Source of the DNA: Gracilimonas sp.
GTDB taxonomy: Bacteria; Bacteroidota; Rhodothermia; Balneolales; Balneolaceae
Reading direction: 5' to 3'
Length of the DNA: 64,000 nt
Assembly (NCBI GenBank): GCA_022450045.1
Contig: JAKURD010000002.1
Coordinates: 124,001 to 188,000 of the forward strand
Part shown: positions 7,884-15,932 of the stretch, one piece after another
How positions within the stretch are numbered: the first letter of the stretch is position 1
How the letters are laid out: every line of letters starts with the position of its first letter
Position numbers and translations under genes: made by a program
Notes under the pieces: generated by a model
What the model was told of the DNA's origin: nothing
The model's database searches: none
What the model saw: only the letters and a program-made list of their open reading frames with translations

Positions 7884-8663
7884 ATGGACCAGTCCTACGA
7901 AACGCTGCTTCTCGAAGTCGATGAATCAGGAATTTGCACGCTCACCATCAATCGCCCCAATAAACTCAATGCGCTAAACGATCAGGTTCTCGAAGAACTG
8001 GATGCGGCCGTTGATGCTATCAATGAAAATTATAAGGTGAAGGCGGTAGTCATAACCGGAGCTGGGGAAAAGGCTTTTGTTGCCGGTGCTGATATCAAAG
8101 AATTAAGTTCACTTGATCCTGTTACCGGAGAGAAGGTTTCCAAAAAAGGACAGGATATCTTCCAAAAAATTGAAGATCTGACCATCCCCGTGATCGCCGC
8201 TGTTAACGGTTATGCATTGGGCGGGGGGTGTGAGCTTGCAATGGCTTGTCACTTGCGCATCGCCTCAGAAAAAGCCGCAATTGGTCTACCCGAAGTTAGT
8301 TTAGGATTGATCCCCGGTTATGGTGGTACTCAACGTCTGGCCCAGTTAGTGGGAAGAGCTAAGGCGCTGGAGTTTATTATGACCGGCCGCCAAGTAAAAG
8401 CCGATGAAGCCTTTGAGGTTGGACTTGTAAATCAGGTAACCGAACATTCAGCAGTTGATGAAGCAAAGTCTATGCTGAGCAAGATCTTGAAGCAAGGCTC
8501 TGTTGCTATTAAAAATGCACTACTTGCGGTTAAAGAAGCAGGATCGGGAAACGGATATGAGTCTGAGGCAAGGTTATTTGGAGAATTGTGCGGTACTGCT
8601 GATTTTAAAGAAGGGACCGGCGCTTTTCTCGAAAAGAGAAAGCCTGATTTCTCTGGTAAATAA
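7884..8663 (+). CDS. enoyl-CoA hydratase (crotonase family)
   Basis: 259 residues, typical crotonase length. It adds water to 2-enoyl-CoA in fatty-acid beta-oxidation or related routes. The oxyanion-hole segments AFVAGADIKEL and NGYALGGGCELAMACHLRIAS are present, with both catalytic glutamates: the one in GGGCELAM and the one in GLPEVSLGLIPGYGGTQRL. That pair marks a true hydratase rather than an isomerase or dehydrogenase. It lies 3 bp after the membrane coiled-coil gene, so it is cotranscribed with the PspA cluster although no metabolic link is evident. Confidence 0.92.
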   Translation: MDQSYETLLLEVDESGICTLTINRPNKLNALNDQVLEELDAAVDAINENYKVKAVVITGAGEKAFVAGADIKELSSLDPVTGEKVSKKGQDIFQKIEDLTIPVIAAVNGYALGGGCELAMACHLRIASEKAAIGLPEVSLGLIPGYGGTQRLAQLVGRAKALEFIMTGRQVKADEAFEVGLVNQVTEHSAVDEAKSMLSKILKQGSVAIKNALLAVKEAGSGNGYESEARLFGELCGTADFKEGTGAFLEKRKPDFSGK

Positions 8664-8745
8664 GAACTAATTATTATTGAATGAAAGACGAACCTCCATC
8701 GGGCAGCACATCATTATTTACATCTAACACCAACGGGGGAACCGC

Positions 8746-10023
8746 ATGATCGAGTTTCTCCTTATCGTAGTCACTGTTTTATTGAGTGCTTTTTTTTCCG
8801 GTTCAGAAATAGCTTTTGTGACAGCCAATAAACTTAAGTTGGAAGTAGCCTCGCGTAAAAATAGTTTTTTGGGTAATTCCATTGAGTTCTTCACCCGGAA
8901 ACCAGAAACTTTTCTTACCACAACCTTAGTGGGGAATAACATTGTGAATGTGCTGTATGCAACATTTATGGCTATTTTTCTGGTTGAACCGATCCAAATC
9001 TACTTTGAGGCATGGTTTGGGATTATTCCAAGCGAGCTTCAGATCCTGCTCATTCAAACGGTAATAGCAGCGGTTTTGATCATGCTTTTTGGAGAAATTC
9101 TCCCAAAAGCAATTTTCCGGGCACTGGCTGATAATATGATCGCTGTAATTTCAGTCCCGCTAAGGATCGCTTATTATCTATTCCGACCATTAATTGAGAT
9201 CTCAAGAGGTGCCTCAAATATCCTGATCAAATTTCTTGTTAAAGATGCCGAAGTACCGGAAAATTACTACCGCCGACAGGACGTTGAAATGATCTTCAAG
9301 GAATTACGAGACAGTGGCGGAAGCGAAGAAATTGATGAGGACGATTCCGAGATTCTGCACAACGTACTTGAACTCTCAAGTAAACGGGTTAAGGATTCTA
9401 TGATCCCCCGTATCGAAATTGAAGCCGTTGAAAAAGATACTCCTATTGAACAAGTTCTGAATGTGTTCATTCAATCCGGGCATTCTAAATTGCCGGTTTA
9501 CCGGGATTCTATTGATGATGTGATCGGGGTTGTATTTACACATGACTTCTTTCATGAGCCGAAGTCATTGAATGAGATCATTCGCCCGGTAAAACTGGTT
9601 CCATCCAGCAAAAAATCCAATGACCTGCTTACTGAATTCCGTCAGTCAAACATGTCGGTAGCTATTGTGTTGGATGAATATGGTGGGACCTCAGGCATGG
9701 TAACCATAGAAGATCTACTGGAAGAAGTGGTTGGTGATATTCAGGATGAGTACGATGTAGAAGACGAGATCATGAAACGCCTTTCAGAAAATACCTACGT
9801 GGTCAGTGGAAATGTGGAGATCGATGAGCTTATAGAAAAATTCGAAGAAATTAAGCTGCCGCTGGAACCTTCAGAATATGATACCGTAGCGGGATTCATA
9901 ATCAATCATTTAGGGCGAATTCCGAAAGTAAATGAGGAAGTGATGATTGCGGGTAAAAAATTTATTATCAGTAAAGCCACACCAAGCCGCATTGAAACGG
10001 TAAAGCTCATACTAATAGAGTAA
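8746..10023 (+). CDS. CorC/HlyC-family CNNM transporter-like protein (DUF21 + CBS pair)
   Basis: 425 residues. DUF21 membrane domain at about 1-185 (starts [22 protein letters not shown], with [12 protein letters not shown]), CBS pair at about 200-330 ([11 protein letters not shown]..., [29 protein letters not shown]) and a C-terminal CorC_HlyC domain at about 345-425. Members of the family (CorB/CNNM) move or regulate Mg2+ across the inner membrane; others are called gliding-motility GldE or hemolysin-like, and the exact role here is not clear. The SD-like GGGGGAAC precedes the ATG. Confidence 0.88.
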   Translation: MIEFLLIVVTVLLSAFFSGSEIAFVTANKLKLEVASRKNSFLGNSIEFFTRKPETFLTTTLVGNNIVNVLYATFMAIFLVEPIQIYFEAWFGIIPSELQILLIQTVIAAVLIMLFGEILPKAIFRALADNMIAVISVPLRIAYYLFRPLIEISRGASNILIKFLVKDAEVPENYYRRQDVEMIFKELRDSGGSEEIDEDDSEILHNVLELSSKRVKDSMIPRIEIEAVEKDTPIEQVLNVFIQSGHSKLPVYRDSIDDVIGVVFTHDFFHEPKSLNEIIRPVKLVPSSKKSNDLLTEFRQSNMSVAIVLDEYGGTSGMVTIEDLLEEVVGDIQDEYDVEDEIMKRLSENTYVVSGNVEIDELIEKFEEIKLPLEPSEYDTVAGFIINHLGRIPKVNEEVMIAGKKFIISKATPSRIETVKLILIE

Positions 10024-10037
10024 CAACGTGTTGATGT

Positions 10038-10077
10038 GTTAACGTGTTTACAAGTGGAAATTAGTAAACACGTTAAC
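10038..10077. repeat. perfect 14-bp inverted repeat between the CorC-like and AAA genes
   Basis: GTTAACGTGTTTAC (10038-10051) and its exact complement GTAAACACGTTAAC (10064-10077) around a 12-base loop. No T-tract follows, so it is not a canonical terminator; the stem ends 25 bp before the AAA gene and could be an mRNA hairpin, a processing site or an operator. Confidence 0.7.
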
Positions 10078-10102
10078 CCTGAGCACTTAAAACTTAGAAA
10101 AT

Positions 10103-11815
10103 ATGTTCGATCACTACCCAAAATGGTCTCAGGAATTTGCACGGAAATATCTCAGCAGAACCATCAATCAGTTTATTTTGCATGGGAATGTTCACGATCT
10201 GGTTTCCCTAAAAACGGAAAAGGGCACTGAATTCAATCGGCTTAAATCTTTTTTATCGGAAGAATTCTTTGGGGCGCGCGATTTTGTGGTGTTCTATGAC
10301 AGAGCGTCTGGAATTTATTTCAGGGATAAAGAATCTCAGGCTGATTTCAATCAGGCAATAGCAGGGCGGGATAGTTTGGTGGGAACCGATTACGCCAATA
10401 AGATGCCCAAAGATCCGGTTCGGGTGATGTCGCTGCTGGAGCAGTATTTCCGTCTCCGCCTCGACCAAAAGAAGAGCATTGGCTTGATCATTGATTATGC
10501 CGAGACCATCGTTCCTATGAGCGATGCGGCTTCCATCGGGAATGAAGACCGGACTTCACTGGTGTATTTGTCAAGATGGGCGCATGACCCTATGTTTCTG
10601 GCTGCGGATTTCACCACGGTGCTCATCACAGAAAACCTTGCAGACCTGAATAAGACCATTGTTCAAAACCCTTACACTACGGATATCAAGATCAATATTC
10701 CCGGTGAGAAGGAGCGGCTTGATTTCATCAAATTTGAAACGGAAAATGACACCTGGAAAGAGATATCATCGGTGAAAGCCGAGATCATAGCGCAGCAAAC
10801 GGCCGGGTTGAATTTCGTAAACATCCGCAGCGTGCTTTCCCATGCGAGAGAAAATAAGGAGAAGATCACTTTTGAAGGATTGTCTCAGGCTAAGAAGGAG
10901 CTGATAGAGGCGGAAGCGTATGGGTTACTTGAATTTGTGGAAACGTCATATTCCCTGGATAATGTAGCCGGACATATTCATGTAAAAAAGCATTTACGGC
11001 AGGCGGTGAAGGCTCTGAAAGCCGGCCGCCAGGATGTGATGCCCATGGGATATTTGGTGTGCGGTCCCGTAGGAACCGGGAAGACGTTCATGGTAACTTG
11101 TTTTGCAAGTGAAGTTGGTATCCCTATGGTTAAGTTGAAAAACTTCCGCAGCCAGTGGCAGGGTGTGACAGAAGGAAACCTGGAGAAGATCCTGTCTTTA
11201 CTCAAGGCTATGGCCCCTGTAGCCGTTATGATCGATGAAGCGGATGCATACCTTGGCGATCGTGATGCGAGCGGGGATAGTGGCGTTTCAAGCCGGGTAT
11301 TCTCGCAGATCGCGACTTTTATGAGTGATACGGCTAACAGGGGTCGCATTGTCTGGTTCCTGATGACCGCCCGTCCCGACCTTATGCCTGTGGATCTGAA
11401 ACGACAGGGACGAGCCGAAGAGCACCTTGCACTTTTCCCGCCTTACACCAAAAAGGAGCGTGTGGAATTGTTTGAAGCAATGGCCAAAAAGACAGGCCTT
11501 AAAATGAGCGAAGAATATATTCCTGAACTCATAAAAAAAGGGGATAAAACTTTTTCCGGTGCCGATATGGAAGCCGCATTAACGCGTGCTAAATTCCGTG
11601 CTGCTGCAGAGGGCAAAAAGCAGGTCACACCAGAAATTCTTGACCTTGCACTCAATGATTTCCTACCCCCAACTTATCCCGAAGAAATAGAATTGCAGAC
11701 GTTAAGTGCGGTTATTGAATGTACGTCTAAAGAGCTTCTTCCTGAACGTTACCGTGAAATGGACCGGGATGATATCTTATCAACTATTGAAGAATTGAAG
11801 TTTAGGATTGGTTGA
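10103..11815 (+). CDS. AAA+ ATPase with degenerate first and active second AAA module (Ycf46-like)
   Basis: 570 residues. The C-terminal AAA domain (about 290-500) has Walker A GPVGTGKT (about 320-327), Walker B VAVMIDEADAYL (about 373-384), sensor-1 FLMTARPDLMPVD and arginine finger-like KRQGRAEEH. The N-terminal half has a Walker-B-like SIGLIIDYAETI and a sensor-like TVLITENLADLNKTI but no Walker A, so it seems to be an inactive AAA fold. This layout resembles the Ycf46/SpoVK-like group of unknown substrate, probably a protein-remodelling machine. Start at the ATG giving MFDHYPKWSQEFA; no SD is seen. Confidence 0.8.
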   Translation: MFDHYPKWSQEFARKYLSRTINQFILHGNVHDLVSLKTEKGTEFNRLKSFLSEEFFGARDFVVFYDRASGIYFRDKESQADFNQAIAGRDSLVGTDYANKMPKDPVRVMSLLEQYFRLRLDQKKSIGLIIDYAETIVPMSDAASIGNEDRTSLVYLSRWAHDPMFLAADFTTVLITENLADLNKTIVQNPYTTDIKINIPGEKERLDFIKFETENDTWKEISSVKAEIIAQQTAGLNFVNIRSVLSHARENKEKITFEGLSQAKKELIEAEAYGLLEFVETSYSLDNVAGHIHVKKHLRQAVKALKAGRQDVMPMGYLVCGPVGTGKTFMVTCFASEVGIPMVKLKNFRSQWQGVTEGNLEKILSLLKAMAPVAVMIDEADAYLGDRDASGDSGVSSRVFSQIATFMSDTANRGRIVWFLMTARPDLMPVDLKRQGRAEEHLALFPPYTKKERVELFEAMAKKTGLKMSEEYIPELIKKGDKTFSGADMEAALTRAKFRAAAEGKKQVTPEILDLALNDFLPPTYPEEIELQTLSAVIECTSKELLPERYREMDRDDILSTIEELKFRIG

Positions 11816-11822
11816 AATCATT

Positions 11823-11836
11823 CTTAATCGATTAAG
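11823..11836. repeat. 14-bp perfect palindrome CTTAATCGATTAAG
   Basis: Lies just after the AAA gene stop and 107 bp before satD. Self-complementary over its full length. Could be an additional regulator site for satD; no T-tract. Confidence 0.5.
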
Positions 11837-11859
11837 CTATTTTCCATCTCTGCGAATAA

Positions 11860-11936
11860 TATCGGGTTAAATACCGATAAAGCTTAATACAGGCTTTATA
11901 GTCGATAATTGATTTTATCGGTTAAATAACCTATAA
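11860..11936 (+). promoter_or_regulatory. cluster of palindromic sites upstream of satD (candidate autoregulatory operator)
   Basis: Three related dyads lie in the 85 bp before satD: TATCGG..AAATA..CCGATA at 11860-11879, CGATAA-6-TTATCG at 11903-11920, and GGTTA-AA-TAACC centred in 11915-11936. They share the word (T)TATCGG(G)TTAAATA. SatD carries a C-terminal helix-turn-helix, so self-binding is a natural hypothesis. The last dyad ends 6 bp before the ATG, where a bound protein would block transcription start or elongation. Confidence 0.55.
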
Positions 11937-11942
11937 TTTAGC

Positions 11943-12554
11943 ATGATTAGTGTAATAACCGGTGATATCATCAATTCAAGAAACACGGAAACTGAAAAGT
12001 GGTTGAGGCCGCTTAAAGAAGCGCTCGATGAGATCGGTACATCCCCAAAAAGCTGGGAAATTTACCGGGGCGACAGTTTTCAAGCCGAGATAACTAATCC
12101 TGAAAATGCCCTTCAACATGTTATTGTTATTAAAGCGTCGGTAAAGCAGGTTAAAGGGATAGACGTACGGTTAAGCATTGGTATTGGTGATAAAACATTT
12201 GATTCCCCGAATATCACCGAATCGAATGGGGATGCTTTTGTTCGCTCGGGAGAAGGATATGAGCTCTTATCATCTGCCAAACAGAATATCATAGTGAAGA
12301 GTCCTGATGCGGCCTTTGATGAAGAGATCAATCTCTATCTGCTATTATTGCTGATTGCGATGGATAACTGGACTCCAAAGGCGGCAGAATATGTACGCAT
12401 GAATTTAAAAGGAAACCTGAAGCAAGTGGATATAGCCAAGAAGCTGGGTATCACACAGTCTTCGGTAAGTGAGCGGCATAAGCGTGCATACATGGATGAA
12501 GTGAGGGCCGTAGAAGATCGATACAGGGAACAACTAAAAAAATTGGAGTTGTGA
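11943..12554 (+). CDS. SatD family protein with C-terminal helix-turn-helix
   Basis: 203 residues. It starts MISVITGDIINSR, the SatD opening, continues with WEIYRGDSFQ and VRLSIGIGDK, and ends in a helix-turn-helix, VDIAKKLGITQSSVSERHKRA (about 162-182). SatD was named from a Streptococcus mutans acid-tolerance locus; the biochemical role is not established to my knowledge. The next gene starts 1 bp after its stop and encodes a DUF3307 membrane protein, a pairing I know from other Bacteroidota-like genomes. The upstream palindromes suggest it represses its own operon. Confidence 0.82.
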   Translation: MISVITGDIINSRNTETEKWLRPLKEALDEIGTSPKSWEIYRGDSFQAEITNPENALQHVIVIKASVKQVKGIDVRLSIGIGDKTFDSPNITESNGDAFVRSGEGYELLSSAKQNIIVKSPDAAFDEEINLYLLLLLIAMDNWTPKAAEYVRMNLKGNLKQVDIAKKLGITQSSVSERHKRAYMDEVRAVEDRYREQLKKLEL

Positions 12555-12555
12555 T

Positions 12556-13320
12556 ATGATCCTTCTTCTTAAACTCATATTAGCCCATCTGATTGGTGAT
12601 TTTGGACTGCAATTCACAAAATGGGTAGATCACAAGCGTGAATATGGCTTAAGGTCGGGTTATTTGTACGCTCATGTGGCTATTCATGCGTTAGTCACTT
12701 TGTTATTATTATGGCCGGAGATCAGTAAAGACTTATTTTACCTCTGGATTCCCCTGATCATCCTTATCACTCATTTCATCATTGATGCCGGAAAACTAAT
12801 ATTCAGGAAGAATACCGGTTCGCAAAGCTTTGAACGGAATGCCTTTTATGAGCAAGTGCTCTTTTTTACTGATCAGTCTTTTCATCTGCTGGTGATATTC
12901 GGTATATGGTTTTGGATCGATAAAGAGGCTTCGGTGTTGCTTTCAATGCTATTCACTGAGCACAATCTATTGCTCTTGCTTTGCATTTTTATACTGACGC
13001 AACCCGCTGCTATTATCATAAAGATCTTGATAGCCGGATGGCTTCCTGAAAATGAAAGTAAGGAAAAGAAAACGCTGGCTAATGCAGGGAAATTGATCGG
13101 AATACTGGAAAGGCTGTTTGTTTTCGGGTTTGTAGTAAGTGGAAACTGGTCGGGTATTGGTTTTTTGTTAGCCGCTAAATCTGTTTTTCGTTTCGGAGAC
13201 CTGAAGGAGAAAGAGGGGATAAAGCTGACCGAATATATTCTTATCGGTACCCTTTTAAGTTTCGGTTTGTCCATGCTGGTAAGCCTGCTTTTCATGGAGC
13301 TCCAGGGCTTTGTGGAATGA
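12556..13320 (+). CDS. DUF3307 membrane protein
   Basis: 254 residues with six or more hydrophobic segments. The N-terminus LKLILAHLIGDFGLQFTKWVDHK with YLYAHVAIHALVTLLLL shows the conserved His, Asp and Gln pattern of DUF3307 (AHLIGDF..Q; AHVAIHAL; THFIIDAGK). Function unknown; the buried polar residues suggest a transport or enzymatic role in the inner membrane. It forms a two-gene operon with satD, so the SatD helix-turn-helix protein likely controls it. Confidence 0.82.
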   Translation: MILLLKLILAHLIGDFGLQFTKWVDHKREYGLRSGYLYAHVAIHALVTLLLLWPEISKDLFYLWIPLIILITHFIIDAGKLIFRKNTGSQSFERNAFYEQVLFFTDQSFHLLVIFGIWFWIDKEASVLLSMLFTEHNLLLLLCIFILTQPAAIIIKILIAGWLPENESKEKKTLANAGKLIGILERLFVFGFVVSGNWSGIGFLLAAKSVFRFGDLKEKEGIKLTEYILIGTLLSFGLSMLVSLLFMELQGFVE

Positions 13321-13325
13321 TGAAT

Positions 13326-14420
13326 TTAATCCCCAAAACTGATCCCGACGCCTTTAGCGGCTTGTACCAGAAATCCATTGGGATCCACGAGATTTTGGCC
13401 TTTGGTAGCTTGTTCTAATGAAACGGAGGTTATTTCATGATCAAGGAAAGAAACCATACGCCCATATTCTCCATTGATAGCCATTTCCATAGCTTTTACC
13501 CCAAACTGTGTGGCAAGCACGCGGTCGTAGGCAACAGGAGTTCCACCCCGTTGTAAATGTCCAAGCACCATTTCCCGGATGTCGTTTTCAAAGCCGGCTT
13601 TTTTTAATTGATCGGAAAGCTGATAGGCAACACCGCCTAATCGTACATTCCGGTAACCGACTTCGGTACTTTCGCGAGACATTATCGAACCTTCCTTAGG
13701 TTTAGCCCCTTCAGCGATCACAATGATAGCGAATCCTTTGCCAGCGTTGTAACGACTATTCAAACGATTTAAAACCTTATCAAGGTTATAAGGAATTTCA
13801 GGGATCAGGCAGACCTCAGCCCCTCCGCCTATGGCGGAATGAAGAGCGATCCAGCCGGCACCGCGCCCCATAACTTCCAGTATCATTAACCTGTGGTGAC
13901 TCGCCGCCGTCGTTACCAGTTTATCAACAGCATCGGTGGCAATATCCACGGCCGTTTGGAATCCAAACGTGTAGTCGGTGGAGGCGAGGTCGTTGTCAAT
14001 GGTTTTTGGTACGCCGATCACATTCAATCCCTTTTTGTGTAGGTCGTAGCTGATTTGTTGGGAGCCGTCACCGCCGATATTAATTACTACTTCGAATCCT
14101 TCTCTTTTCAGATATTCAATCATTTCGTCAGAACGATCTTCGGCGGTCCAGGATCCGTCGTCCTTTTTCACCGGCCAGTTAAAAGGTCCGCCTTTGTTGG
14201 TGGTTTGCAGAATAGTTCCACCTTTGGCATGAATGCCCGCTACTTTTTCATCATCAAGAGGAAGAATCTCTTTAGGGGAACGCAGAACCCCGTTGAAAGC
14301 TTCCATGCTTCCATAGACTTCCCACTTTTTGGTTTGCTCAGCCCGTTTAACTATGGCTCTGATAACGGCGTTCAATCCCGGGCAGTCTCCGCCTCCGGTA
14401 GTTACAAGTACTTTAGGCAT
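13326..14420 (-). CDS. pfkA: 6-phosphofructokinase
   Basis: About 364 residues from the MPKVLVTTGGGDCPGLNA start (an ATG 27 bp upstream at 14447 is possible, but residues before MPK are not conserved). It phosphorylates fructose-6-phosphate to the 1,6-bisphosphate in glycolysis. The phosphoryl-donor motif reads GGDGSQ, which goes with ATP use, while the next motif is PKTIDND with Lys in the position that is Gly in E. coli PfkA. That Gly/Lys mix is found in ATP-using actinobacterial-type enzymes and some PPi enzymes; ATP is the more likely donor. Convergent with DUF3307, 5 bp apart. Confidence 0.88.
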   Translation of the reverse strand: MPKVLVTTGGGDCPGLNAVIRAIVKRAEQTKKWEVYGSMEAFNGVLRSPKEILPLDDEKVAGIHAKGGTILQTTNKGGPFNWPVKKDDGSWTAEDRSDEMIEYLKREGFEVVINIGGDGSQQISYDLHKKGLNVIGVPKTIDNDLASTDYTFGFQTAVDIATDAVDKLVTTAASHHRLMILEVMGRGAGWIALHSAIGGGAEVCLIPEIPYNLDKVLNRLNSRYNAGKGFAIIVIAEGAKPKEGSIMSRESTEVGYRNVRLGGVAYQLSDQLKKAGFENDIREMVLGHLQRGGTPVAYDRVLATQFGVKAMEMAINGEYGRMVSFLDHEITSVSLEQATKGQNLVDPNGFLVQAAKGVGISFGD

Positions 14421-14590
14421 ATTGTTTTGATCTTGATTAATAAGCATCCAAAAGTATTACATATCGGACACTTTGATAAATTTTTCTTTGATGGTTGATA
14501 GAGAGAATGTATTCAGAAGATTTTGATAAGAGAAACGAATTGTCAGTAATCTTTTTTGTACAAGTGAATATCAACAAAAATAAAGCAGAA

Positions 14591-15238
14591 ATGAATGTAT
14601 TAGTAATTGGTGCAAACGGAGAAATAGGAACACGGTTGGTTCGAAAACTCAAGGAAGCCGGGCATGAACCGAAGGCCATGGTTCGTAAAGAAGAGCAGGT
14701 CAATCAATTTGAAAGTGAAGGAATAGAAACGGTATTAGCTGATCTGGAAGAGGATATCAGTCATGCTTACAGTGGGATGGATGCTGTAGTATTTACTGCA
14801 GGTTCCGGAGGAGATACTCCTAAATCGAAAACCAAGGTAATCGACAGAGACGGTGCCATAAAAGCTATTGATGAAGCTGAAGAAGCCGGAGTGAATCGCT
14901 TTGTAATAGTGAGCGCATTGAAGGCGAACCGAAATGAGGACTCATGGCCGGAAGCTATGCAGCATTATTACGAAGCCAAATCAGCAGCTGACGAGCACCT
15001 GCGAAATACCGATCTTGCTTATACCGTACTGATGCCCGGCCGATTGACCAACGAACCCGGAACCGGGAAAGTAGAACTCTCCGAACATATTGAAGACATC
15101 GAAAGCAGAACCATTACCAGAGATGATGTAGCGGCTGTGATCACGGAGATGATCGATAATCCTGCAACATTCGGTAAAAGCCTTGACCTGTTGCAGGGAG
15201 AAACTTCAATCAAGAAGGCCGTTTCCGGTATTTCATGA
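14591..15238 (+). CDS. NAD(P)-binding atypical SDR family protein (YwnB-like)
   Basis: 215 residues starting MNVLVIGANGEIGTRLVRKLKEAGHE: the ATG at 14591 opens directly into the Rossmann GxxGxxG, so the longer frame from 14495 is not favoured. VVFTAGSGG, NRFVIVSALKANR and the YYEAKSAADEHLR segment fit atypical SDRs such as YwnB or HSCARG, which bind NAD(P)H and act as reductases or redox sensors. Substrate unknown. It ends just before a strong bidirectional terminator shared with azurin. Confidence 0.85.
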   Translation: MNVLVIGANGEIGTRLVRKLKEAGHEPKAMVRKEEQVNQFESEGIETVLADLEEDISHAYSGMDAVVFTAGSGGDTPKSKTKVIDRDGAIKAIDEAEEAGVNRFVIVSALKANRNEDSWPEAMQHYYEAKSAADEHLRNTDLAYTVLMPGRLTNEPGTGKVELSEHIEDIESRTITRDDVAAVITEMIDNPATFGKSLDLLQGETSIKKAVSGIS

Positions 15239-15245
15239 ATATAAA

Positions 15246-15279
15246 AAAACCCCGGAACTGATCAGAGAACCGGGGTTTT
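15246..15279. terminator. bidirectional intrinsic terminator
   Basis: Stem AAAACCCCGG (15246-15255) with CCGGGGTTTT (15270-15279), 14-base loop. It lies 8 bp after the SDR stop and downstream of the convergent azurin gene, with T-tracts in both directions. Confidence 0.85.
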
Positions 15280-15318
15280 CAGGGGTATAAATTAGTAGTT
15301 TAGAAATGCAACTAACTA

Positions 15319-15759
15319 CTATTCAACAATAAATTTACCTTTCATCATAGCGTAGTGGCCGGGAAAACTGCATATATAGTCATAGGTACCTTTTTCAGGA
15401 GCCGTGAATTCAATCGTGGTTTCCTGCCCGCCACCTATAAGGTCGGTAGCTACGATCACTTTTTCTGTTCCTTTAGGAATGTAACCATTATCGGCTGCTT
15501 TAGAGGCTTCAGCTCCAAATGTGTTAATGTCGGTTCCCTTAGTCAACAGAACCCAGTTATGACCCATAGCTGCTTTTGGAAGTTTCCCAACATGTTTGAG
15601 GGTTAATACTACGGTTTGACCGGCTTCAACTTTGATCTCATTCAAATTAAATTGCATACGGTCATTGCCTTCAATTGTAATCTCAACTTTATCTTGAGCT
15701 GTTGCCGTTGAAGTGAAAGCGAGTGTAAAAATGGTTAGGATGGATAATAATAGTCTCAT
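15319..15759 (-). CDS. azu: azurin, periplasmic blue copper protein
   Basis: 146 residues with a Sec signal peptide (RLLLSILTIFTLAFTSTATAQ, cleavage after about 21). The cupredoxin fold carries type-1 copper: His67 in MGHNWV, Cys130, His135 and Met139 in CSFPGHYAMM have exactly the azurin spacing. Azurins shuttle single electrons in the periplasm, to nitrite reductase, cytochrome c peroxidase or terminal oxidases. No obvious redox partner gene is adjacent. It is divergent from the Gfo/Idh/MocA gene and converges on the SDR gene at a shared terminator. Confidence 0.94.
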   Translation of the reverse strand: MRLLLSILTIFTLAFTSTATAQDKVEITIEGNDRMQFNLNEIKVEAGQTVVLTLKHVGKLPKAAMGHNWVLLTKGTDINTFGAEASKAADNGYIPKGTEKVIVATDLIGGGQETTIEFTAPEKGTYDYICSFPGHYAMMKGKFIVE

Positions 15760-15859
15760 TATGATGGATGTTTAGTTAGGATTTTCAGCGAAACCGACCT
15801 CAGTATTTCGGATACGCTTCTCTTAAATGTTTAATTCGCTCATAAGATCACCAACAAAT

Positions 15860-15881
15860 GTGAACATTTTGTGAAGTTCAC
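15860..15881. promoter_or_regulatory. inverted repeat in the azurin/oxidoreductase divergent promoter
   Basis: GTGAAC-10-GTTCAC at 15860-15881, with the left half-site repeated as GTGAA at 15871. The 173-bp divergent region also holds AT-rich promoter-like sequence. A regulator-binding site is plausible but unproven. Confidence 0.35.
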
Positions 15882-15932
15882 TGAGAAAATTTTTACTCTG
15901 TTACAGAAATATCAAAACCCTAAACAAATAAG

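Noticed and set aside
5773..8663. Classical phage-shock operon (pspABC) or LiaIH system
   Set aside because: No PspB/PspC, LiaF or sigma-54 activator (PspF) is encoded nearby; only PspA itself is shared.
14495..14590. Upstream extension of the SDR gene (MIERMYSEDFDKRNE...)
   Set aside because: The conserved Rossmann start MNVLVIGANGEIG begins at 14591 and the extension has no family match.
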